NCBI RefSeq assembly: GCF_022271435.1
Contig: NZ_JAFIQY010000001.1
Span: forward strand, 558,001 to 622,000
DNA length: 64,000 nucleotides
Reading direction: 5' to 3'
Source: Streptomyces monomycini
GTDB lineage: Bacteria > Actinomycetota > Actinomycetes > Streptomycetales > Streptomycetaceae
Shown: positions 7,649 to 14,121 of the stretch, piece by piece
How the letters are laid out: the number at the start of each line of letters is the position of its first letter
How positions within the stretch are numbered: position 1 is the stretch's first letter
The notes under the pieces: generated by a model
What the model was told of the DNA's origin: nothing
The model's input: the letters and a program-made list of their open reading frames with translations, nothing else
The model's database searches: none
Position numbers and translations under genes: made by a program

Positions 7649-8548
7649 ATGACGACCCCGACGACGAGCGCACCCACGGCGGTGGCGCAGACCGTCTGGC
7701 GGGAGATCCGCCTGAGCTGGCTGTTCATCCGCGTCGACCGCTGGACCACGATCTTCCCCGGCACCTGTTTCGTCGCGGCGGCCACCGTGCACACGCGGCT
7801 GTCCCTGCCCGGGGCCGGGGCCACCGTGGCTCTGGGAGCGGTGTACTTCTGGCTGTTCATCTACGAGCACACCCTGGCCAATCAGCTGGTCGGCGTCGAG
7901 GAGGACCGCCTCAACAAGCCTTTCCGGCCGCTGGTCACCGGCGAGAGCACCGTGCGGGGCGCCCAACTGCGCCTGATCGCCGTCCGGATCGCCTTCCCCG
8001 TCTACGGCTACTGCCTGGGCGTCCTGAAATGGGCGCTGATGTGGCAGATCCTCTCCCTGCTCCAGCACGAGTACGGTTGGGGCCGCCACTGGCTGGGCAG
8101 GAACCTGTACGCCGGGATCGGGGTGATCGCCCAGTTGGCGGCCGCGTGGGAGATCGTCACCGGACTCACGCCGGACGCCTGGCGCTGGATCTGGACGCTG
8201 ACGATCACGGTGACCTTCCTGATGTCCGTCCAGGACCTGCGCGACATGCACGGTGACCGCGCGGTCCGCCGCTCCACCATGCCGCTGGTCTTCGGCGAAC
8301 TGCCCACCCGGATCTTCCTGTGCGCCGGCTTCGCCGTCGGCCCCGTGTTCATCCACCACTTCCTGATGGCGCCCGCCGGCCGGCACTGGTGGCTCGTGGC
8401 CACCGACGTCCTTCTCTGCGGCCTGAGCCTGCTCCTGGCGGCCAGGGTGCTGCTCCTGCGCGGCCCGGAGCAGGACCAGCGCAGCTACCGCCTGGTGGAG
8501 CAGTGGTACACCTTCGCCCTCGCCGCCTCCATCTACACACTTCGCTGA
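7649..8548 (+). CDS. UbiA-superfamily membrane prenyltransferase/terpene synthase-like protein
   Basis: A 299-residue integral membrane protein with about seven or eight hydrophobic helices. The first motif reads NQLVGVEEDRLNKPFRP (78-94) and the second QDLRDMHGD (about 194-202), the two acidic clusters that bind Mg-diphosphate in UbiA enzymes. The first motif departs from the classical NDxxDxxxD of quinone prenyltransferases. As I recall it resembles the subgroup that includes fungal EriG and its bacterial relatives, which cyclise prenyl diphosphates. So it may be a membrane terpene cyclase and not an aromatic prenyltransferase; the sequence alone cannot settle this. It lies between the prenyl synthase and an ABC pair (13 nt to the next start), evidently one operon. 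Confidence 0.8.
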   Translation: MTTPTTSAPTAVAQTVWREIRLSWLFIRVDRWTTIFPGTCFVAAATVHTRLSLPGAGATVALGAVYFWLFIYEHTLANQLVGVEEDRLNKPFRPLVTGESTVRGAQLRLIAVRIAFPVYGYCLGVLKWALMWQILSLLQHEYGWGRHWLGRNLYAGIGVIAQLAAAWEIVTGLTPDAWRWIWTLTITVTFLMSVQDLRDMHGDRAVRRSTMPLVFGELPTRIFLCAGFAVGPVFIHHFLMAPAGRHWWLVATDVLLCGLSLLLAARVLLLRGPEQDQRSYRLVEQWYTFALAASIYTLR

Positions 8549-8561
8549 CGAAAGGGCCCAT

Positions 8562-9197
8562 GTGCCGTCAGAGGTCACGCAACGGCAGTCACGGCTGCGT
8601 ATCGAGGGCGTCTGGAAGGCGTACGGCCGCAGGCAGGTGCTGTGCGGCGCCGACCTCGACGTACCACCCGGGGCACTGGTCGGTGTGGTCGGCGAGAACG
8701 GCGCGGGCAAGAGCACGCTGCTGCGCATCGCGGTGGGGCAGCTGACACCTGACCGGGGCACGGTGGTGCGCGCCGGTGCGGTGGGGTACTGCCCGCAGCA
8801 GGCGGTGCTGAACGAGTCGTTCACCGTCCTGCAGCATCTGCGGCTGTTCCAGGTGGCCTACCGGCTGCCGTCGCTGGCGCGGGCCCACGAGCTGATGGAC
8901 GTACTGGGGTTCGCCCACTGCGGGCGCCGGCGGACGGGGGAGCTCAGCGGAGGGACGCAGCAGAAGCTGAACCTGCTGATCGCCCTGATGCACGATCCGC
9001 AGCTGCTGGTGCTGGACGAGCCGTACCAGGGCTTCGACTGGGACACCCACCAGCGCTTCTGGGCGCTGGCGGCCCGCCTGCGCGACGCGGGCCGCTCGAT
9101 CGTCGTGGTCTCGCACCTGCTGCACGACCTGCACCACTTCGACGCGGTCCGCCACCTGCGCGAAGGCCGCCTGGAAACCGAGGAGACCGCCCGATGA
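8562..9197 (+). CDS. ABC transporter ATP-binding protein
   Basis: A 211-residue ATPase with Walker A GENGAGKST, Q-loop YCPQQAV, signature LSGGTQQK, Walker B LLVLDEPYQGFD and the switch His (VVSHLLHD). GAAAGGG lies six bases before a GTG at 8562, supporting that start. It overlaps the permease gene by ATGA (9194-9197). Position behind the UbiA-like enzyme suggests export of the locus product; self-protection is the alternative. Confidence 0.9.
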   Translation: MPSEVTQRQSRLRIEGVWKAYGRRQVLCGADLDVPPGALVGVVGENGAGKSTLLRIAVGQLTPDRGTVVRAGAVGYCPQQAVLNESFTVLQHLRLFQVAYRLPSLARAHELMDVLGFAHCGRRRTGELSGGTQQKLNLLIALMHDPQLLVLDEPYQGFDWDTHQRFWALAARLRDAGRSIVVVSHLLHDLHHFDAVRHLREGRLETEETAR

Positions 9198-10042
9198 GGC
9201 CGTACCCGGCGGCGTTCGCCGAGATGCTGCACTGCACGCTCCTCGGCCAGCTGCGCAATCGCATGGCCCTGCTCCTGGCGGTCGCCTTCATTCCCGGGTG
9301 GATCGCCGTGGCCCGCCTGTGCGCTTCGGACCGGGAGGTGCGTTTCCCCCTGGACTCCCTCGGCACGGAAGCCGCCGCGCAGGCGAGCCACGTCAGCCAG
9401 GTCGTCAACGCGCTCGCCGCCGTCACCCTGGTCACCGGTTTCGTGACGTTCATGGAGACGTTCAAGGCCGGGGAGGTGGACCGCCGGCTGCTGCTGGCCG
9501 GTTACCCCCGCGTCCCGATGCTGCTGGCGAAGGTCACCGCCGTCGCCCTCATCGCCGCTCTCCTGGCCCTGTACACCGTGGCCGTGCTCGGGACCTCGGT
9601 GTCCGTACGGCAGTTGGGCCCGCTGGCCCTCGGCCTCTGCGGCGCCGGCCTCGCCTACGGCGGCATCGGCCTGCTGCTGGGATCGCTGGTCCGTGGTGAG
9701 CTGGAGGGCTTCTTCCTCGTCATCATGCTCAGCCTGGTCGACACCGGCCTGCAGAACCCGGTCTTCACGGTGGTCGACCTGTCCGGTCTCGAAGTACTGC
9801 CCCTGTACGGCGCGAACCAGCTGACGCTGGCCGCCGCGTTCACCTCCGGCGCCCCCTGGTCCCACAGCCTGCTTTCGCTCGCCTGGGCCGCCGCGACCAG
9901 CGCTGCGGCCCTGCTCGTCTTCCACGTCCGTACGCGCTCCCACTGCGCGGTGGGCGCCGCGGCCACCGGGGTTCCCGCACCGGTGACCGCGGCCGGCCCG
10001 CCGGAGGCGGCCGTGCGGGCCTCCCTGCGGCGGTCTCGTTAG
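9194..10042 (+). CDS. ABC-2 type transporter permease
   Basis: A 282-residue membrane protein with about six hydrophobic segments (for example MALLLAVAFIPGWIAV, VVNALAAVTLVTGFVTFM, LIAALLALYTVAVLG, LGLCGAGLAYGGIGLLLG, SLAWAAATSAAALLVF). This matches the membrane half of small ABC-2 exporters, paired with the ATPase by a 4-nt overlap. The last 4 nt (10039-10042) overlap the stop codon of the convergent cyclase gene, leaving no room for a terminator between them. Confidence 0.82.
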   Translation: MRPYPAAFAEMLHCTLLGQLRNRMALLLAVAFIPGWIAVARLCASDREVRFPLDSLGTEAAAQASHVSQVVNALAAVTLVTGFVTFMETFKAGEVDRRLLLAGYPRVPMLLAKVTAVALIAALLALYTVAVLGTSVSVRQLGPLALGLCGAGLAYGGIGLLLGSLVRGELEGFFLVIMLSLVDTGLQNPVFTVVDLSGLEVLPLYGANQLTLAAAFTSGAPWSHSLLSLAWAAATSAAALLVFHVRTRSHCAVGAAATGVPAPVTAAGPPEAAVRASLRRSR

Positions 10043-12027
10043 CGGATGTCCTCCGGGCGGTGCCGGCGGGTGTAGCGGGCCAGGGCCATGAGAGGGAAGA
10101 CATGCCGGTAGTACCCGTAGCGGCAGGCCACGGCCCGGGGGACGAGTACGCCGGTGAACTGCGGTTCCTCCCAGGTCCCGGCGTCCGTCTGCCGATCGGT
10201 CAGGAGGCGCACACCGGCGCGCACCGCGTCGCTGTCGTGTTCCCCCGCGGCGAGCAGTCCGAGCAGCGCCCAGGCCGTCTGTGACGGGGTGGAGGGGCCA
10301 CGGCCGAGACGCTCCGGATCGGCGTACGACTCCCAGTCCTCGCCCCAGCCGCCGTCCTCGTTCTGCACCGACGTCAGCCAGGTGACCGCGCGCCGGACGG
10401 CGGGATGGTCACCTGGCGTCCCGGCCGCGGAGAGGGCCTGCAGGACGCTGCCGGTGCCGAAGACGTGGTTGACTCCCCAGCGCCCGGACCACGCGCCGCT
10501 GTCCTCCTGCTGCCCGAGCAGCCGGCGCACGGCACGCCGGGTGGCGGGGTCGCGCGCCATGCCGAGGGCCGCCAGCATCTCCACCACGTGGGCCGTGACG
10601 TCCGCGGTCGGCTGGTCGGCGCAGTACTCGCCGAAGTCGAAGAAGGGGAGCTTACTGGGCAGGGAGCTGGTGTTGTCGGCGTCGAAGGCCGCCCACCCCC
10701 CGTTCGCGCTCTGCATGCCCAGGCTCCACCGCGTCGCCCTGCGCACGGCGTCGTCGACGCGTGCCGGTTCGGGGTGGTCGACGCGGAGCAGCGCGAGAAC
10801 CACCTCGGAGGTGTCGTCGAGGTCGGGGTAATTCTGGTTGTGGAACTGGAAGGGCCACCCTCCAGGAGCGAGGTGGGGCCGCCGTACCGCCCAGTCGCCG
10901 GGCCGGTCGGTCTGCCGGGCGAGCAGCCAGTCCGCGGCCCTGACCAGCGCCGGGTGGCCGGCGGACAGGCCGGCGTCGCGCAGTGCCGTGATCGACAGGC
11001 AGGTGTCCCAGACCGGACCGTGCACGGTCTGCAGTTTCCGTACACCGTCCGCGGGCCAGGAAGCGCAGTCGTCCAGGAAACCGAAAGCGGCCTTGAGCAC
11101 CGGGTGGTCCGTGGAGTAGCCCCGCAGACGCAGGGCGATGGCCACCCATGTGGTGATGGGGGTGCACGCCCCGAAGCTGCCGTCCGCCTCCTGCCGTTCG
11201 ACAAGCCAGCGGGCCCCCGCGTTCGCCGCGATCGCGCGCACCGGGCGGGGGACGACTCGGCGGTACGCGCGCAGCGCGGTGTTCGCGCGCCGGAAGACGC
11301 CCTCCCAGCTGGTGACCGGGGCCGGCGTACGGAGCGCGGCGTCGGTGCCGTCGGACGTGGCGACGAGTTCGTCGACGCCGAAGGGGACCGGCCGCACGAA
11401 CCGGTGCGCGCTGATGATGCTGAGGGCGACGAGCGCCTGGCGCATCACGAAACCGAAGGAATAGATGTTCAGCGGGGCCCACTTGGGCAGGGCGACGATC
11501 TCCGGCGGAATCTCGGGCAGATCGTCCCAGCTCCACAGACCGAGCATGGCGAGCCAGATACGGGCCTCCAGCGGGGCGGCCGCGACGCCGCCCCGCTCGC
11601 GCACCCACGCCGCGCTCCGGAGCATGTGCTCCTCGTCCGGACGGTGCCCGGCGAGCCGCAGCGCCACGTACGCCTGGGCGGTGGTGCCCAAGTGACCCGC
11701 GCCGTCGAAGACGAGGGGCCAGGAGCCGTCCGCGCTCTGCTGCGAGCGGATCCACCGGCCGCTCGCAGCGGCCACCCGTTCGTCCAGGACGCCCAGCAGG
11801 TGCCGCAGGAACAGGTCGTGGGCGTCATAGCTCACATCCGTGCTGAAGGTCTCCTTCCACCAGCCCTCGGTGTGCTGCCGGGCCAGCAGGTGGTCCGTGG
11901 CCCGCAGCACCGCGCGCCGAGCCGCTTCCTCCGTCCCGTCGGACGGTGGGTGCGCGAAACTGATGCCCGCTGCCCCCGCCGGGTGCGGGCTCTTCTCTCC
12001 CGCCGCGTCGTCGGCCGTCGTCGTCAT
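10039..12027 (-). CDS. Squalene-hopene cyclase-like class II terpene cyclase
   Basis: A 662-residue (alpha/alpha)6-barrel protein. The protonating motif of class II cyclases is intact (YPDLDDTSEV, about residue 400), as are several QW-type repeats (SQQSADGSWPL, SANGGWAAFDADN, VQNEDGGWGEDW) and TAHVVEML. GPVWDTCLS and WPFQFHN keep the Trp and Phe found in the A. acidocaldarius enzyme. Near the C-terminus, however, the GTGFPxxFYxxY segment reads GVLVPRAVACRY, so the positions corresponding to Phe601 and Phe605 become Val. Those residues assist late ring closure, so a pentacyclic hopene product is doubtful. AGGAG five bases before the ATG at 12027 fixes the start. No squalene-forming HpnCDE genes are nearby; the convergent UbiA operon is the obvious partner. 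Confidence 0.85.
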   Translation of the reverse strand: MTTTADDAAGEKSPHPAGAAGISFAHPPSDGTEEAARRAVLRATDHLLARQHTEGWWKETFSTDVSYDAHDLFLRHLLGVLDERVAAASGRWIRSQQSADGSWPLVFDGAGHLGTTAQAYVALRLAGHRPDEEHMLRSAAWVRERGGVAAAPLEARIWLAMLGLWSWDDLPEIPPEIVALPKWAPLNIYSFGFVMRQALVALSIISAHRFVRPVPFGVDELVATSDGTDAALRTPAPVTSWEGVFRRANTALRAYRRVVPRPVRAIAANAGARWLVERQEADGSFGACTPITTWVAIALRLRGYSTDHPVLKAAFGFLDDCASWPADGVRKLQTVHGPVWDTCLSITALRDAGLSAGHPALVRAADWLLARQTDRPGDWAVRRPHLAPGGWPFQFHNQNYPDLDDTSEVVLALLRVDHPEPARVDDAVRRATRWSLGMQSANGGWAAFDADNTSSLPSKLPFFDFGEYCADQPTADVTAHVVEMLAALGMARDPATRRAVRRLLGQQEDSGAWSGRWGVNHVFGTGSVLQALSAAGTPGDHPAVRRAVTWLTSVQNEDGGWGEDWESYADPERLGRGPSTPSQTAWALLGLLAAGEHDSDAVRAGVRLLTDRQTDAGTWEEPQFTGVLVPRAVACRYGYYRHVFPLMALARYTRRHRPEDIR

Positions 12028-12175
12028 GGAACTCCTGCACCTCGCTGGTGGACCGGACACCAGGAAGCTGCCCGCATCTCCCGCGCGGGCGCACCAGGCG
12101 CGCGGGATATCACCTGTCTGCCGCTGTCAGCCCCACGGAGGAGTGTCCCGCACCTCCCCGGCCCCCGCGCACCGG

Positions 12176-12634
12176 TCATCCGCAGTTACGCAGAACGCCC
12201 CAGAGGAACAGCACCCCCACGGCCGCCACGCCCGCCCACACCGAGGTCAGCACCGGCGGCCGGCCCCGGACCGCGCGCAGCCAGGAGAACAGGGCCAGGG
12301 GCAGGGCGGCGACGAAGAGCGCGTTGTGGGCCAGGGCGGCGGCCACGTCGCCCTGGGTGAGGTCGCGCAGCGCCCGTAAGGTGCCGCAGCCGGGGCAGAG
12401 GAGGCCGGTCGCGGAGCGGAGGGGGCAGCTGGGGTAGTGGCCCGGGGCCTCGGGATCGCGGACGGCCACGAGCACGGTCAGGGCGGCGAACAGCAGGGCG
12501 CCGGACCAGGCTTCGAGCGTCCGGCGCCGGGCGCGGTCCGGCGCGGGCGTGGTCAGTAGCCACCGCCCGCGGCGTTGGAGAGGACGACGGCGAGGCCGCC
12601 GACGAGGCCGATCCCGAGGCTGAGGAACGTCCAC
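12176..12634 (-). CDS. DUF2752 membrane protein
   Basis: A small membrane protein with the DUF2752 signature CPLRSATGLLCPGCGTLRAL followed by LTQGDVAAALAHNALF, and hydrophobic segments on both sides (LLFAALTVLVAV, ALPLALFSWL, VWAGVAAVGVLFLW). The conserved cysteines suggest metal binding, but the function is unknown. The annotated ATG would overlap the upstream dispanin gene by 82 nt and adds an Arg-rich N-terminus. The true start is probably nearer 12555, where only a non-standard CTG is in frame. The pair with the dispanin gene is co-directional. Confidence 0.75.
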   Translation of the reverse strand: MDVPQPRDRPRRRPRRRPLQRRGRWLLTTPAPDRARRRTLEAWSGALLFAALTVLVAVRDPEAPGHYPSCPLRSATGLLCPGCGTLRALRDLTQGDVAAALAHNALFVAALPLALFSWLRAVRGRPPVLTSVWAGVAAVGVLFLWGVLRNCG

Positions 12635-12960
12635 AGCTTCGCCTTCCTCGACGCCTGTTCGGCACCGGCCAGGTCACCGGCGCCGGCCTTGGCGTTGACC
12701 TGGGTGGCGAAGACGACGGCCGCGATGCCGGTGGGCAGGAAGCAGAAGAGCGTCACCAGGATCGCCGGGATCAGATAGGTCTGGGGCGGCCTGGCGTACT
12801 GCTGGTACCCGGGGCCGTACTGCGGCTGGTGCTGGGGCTGGGACGGGTACTGGGGCTGGTACTGCGGCGGCGGGGGCCCGTCGGGCGATGGCCGGGACGG
12901 GCCGGTCGAGGGTGTCTTGCCGCCCCAGTCCTCGCCGGGCGGGCCTTGCGGATAGGCCAT
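12553..12960 (-). CDS. CD225/dispanin-like small membrane protein
   Basis: A 135-residue protein: the first 60 residues are a Pro/Gln/Tyr-rich disordered tail (repeats of PQYQPQYPSQPQ type). Two hydrophobic helices follow (YLIPAILVTLFCFLPTGIAA and LWTFLSLGIGLVGGLAVVL), separated by a polar loop (TQVNAKAGAGDLAGAEQASR). This is the layout of actinobacterial dispanins, whose role is unclear. The ATG at 12960 follows GGAGG in the upstream strand. It is transcribed with the DUF2752 gene. Confidence 0.85.
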   Translation of the reverse strand: MAYPQGPPGEDWGGKTPSTGPSRPSPDGPPPPQYQPQYPSQPQHQPQYGPGYQQYARPPQTYLIPAILVTLFCFLPTGIAAVVFATQVNAKAGAGDLAGAEQASRKAKLWTFLSLGIGLVGGLAVVLSNAAGGGY

Positions 12961-13163
12961 GACGGCCTCCTTGTCCGGTCGGTGCGTCGGCCCGTAGGGG
13001 CTGCCGGTGGTGCCGGTGGTTCCCGTGTGCCGGAGAGCCGCTGGCCGATGTGGCACCGGCCCGGGCGGGCGGTGTCGTACGCATGACCACCCGCTGGCCC
13101 CGGGCCTCGAACACGCCAGGCGGAACGGCGGCCCCCCTGCTGCCCACCTCCCCCCTCGTGCCC

Positions 13164-13925
13164 TCATGCGTCCCTGGTCAGCGCCTCCAGGACGCGCCGG
13201 GTCTTGCTCTCCTGTTCGAGGTCCGGCTCCAGGTCCAGCTGCCGCAGCAGGGCCAGCAGCGATGCCCGGACGACCTCGGAGCCCTCCGGCTCCACCCGCT
13301 CGGAGACCTCCAGCCAGTCCAGCGGCGGCCCGGTGGGCGGGGTCAGTGACCAGCGTTCGACGGTCAGTTCGTGGTGCCGGCGGCGGACGTCGCGCCAGCG
13401 CTGGGCGCGCACCGGCCCGTACACGGTCAGCTCCCGGAAGTCGACGGCGAGGTCCGCGCAGTCGGCGAGGAAGCGTTCCTGGGCGGCGGAGAAGGCGGTG
13501 TGCAGCGGGCGGTGCCCGGCGGCCGCCGCGTCGATGCCCCGGCGGTCCCGGGTACGGGTGAGGGAGGCCGAGAGGACCTGGCGCTCCCCCGCCCAGTCGC
13601 TCTCCAGGCGGAGCTCGTCGTCACCGTGCCGGTGGTAGTCCAGCCAGTGGGCGGGGACGCGGGCCCGGCGGCAGGGCCGGAGTCTGGCCGTGGCGTCGCC
13701 CTTCTTCCCCTGGCGGGACCGCAGACGCAGGATCACCCCGGCCTCCAGCAGCGGCAGTTCGCCCGGGTGGCGGTGGCGGGGGCCTTCGCAGAAGAAGACC
13801 TGGCACCAGACGCCCCCGTCGTCCGGTGCCAGAGCCTTGGCGGCCACCTCCGCCCGCGCGCCGGAGAACGTGGCCTTGATCTCGACCGCGTCCAGCCGAG
13901 GAACGGGCCCTGCGGAGCCTGTCAT
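13164..13925 (-). CDS. CYTH-like domain protein
   Basis: A 253-residue protein whose N-terminus (VEIKATFSG) and charged alternating strands (ILRLRSRQGKKGDATARLRP, DELRLESDW) suggest the CYTH/triphosphate-tunnel fold. The first signature is close to but not exactly the canonical ExExK. It would bind a triphosphate-containing or other polyanionic compound; activity is unproven. The ATG at 13925 has GGGGGG four bases upstream, better than the upstream ATG at 13967. It stands alone, divergent from the LAL regulator with a 196-nt space between them. Confidence 0.55.
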   Translation of the reverse strand: MTGSAGPVPRLDAVEIKATFSGARAEVAAKALAPDDGGVWCQVFFCEGPRHRHPGELPLLEAGVILRLRSRQGKKGDATARLRPCRRARVPAHWLDYHRHGDDELRLESDWAGERQVLSASLTRTRDRRGIDAAAAGHRPLHTAFSAAQERFLADCADLAVDFRELTVYGPVRAQRWRDVRRRHHELTVERWSLTPPTGPPLDWLEVSERVEPEGSEVVRASLLALLRQLDLEPDLEQESKTRRVLEALTRDA

Positions 13926-14121
13926 AGCGCGCCCCCCGTGGTTCTCCGTGTCCGCGCGTGCCCCCACTCAACTCCTCGCGCGACGCGGCCGCTTCGGGGA
14001 GGTCCCCACATGTGCCCGAAGAATGTGCGAGGCCCTTCAGGGGCGCTGCCCGGGGGAGCATGATGGTCCCGGCGCCGGAGTACGGGCCGCACACGGGACA
14101 TGCGAGCGCCCGGGGGGCGAC

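Noticed and set aside
6502..12027. Reading the locus as a standard hopanoid cluster
   Set aside because: No HpnC, HpnD, HpnE, HpnH or similar genes are present, a UbiA-type enzyme and exporter are, and the cyclase lacks two residues important for hopene formation.
12176..12634. Taking the ATG at 12634 as the firm start of the DUF2752 gene
   Set aside because: It would overlap the dispanin gene by 82 nt and adds an Arg-rich stretch without similarity; kept only as the outer limit.
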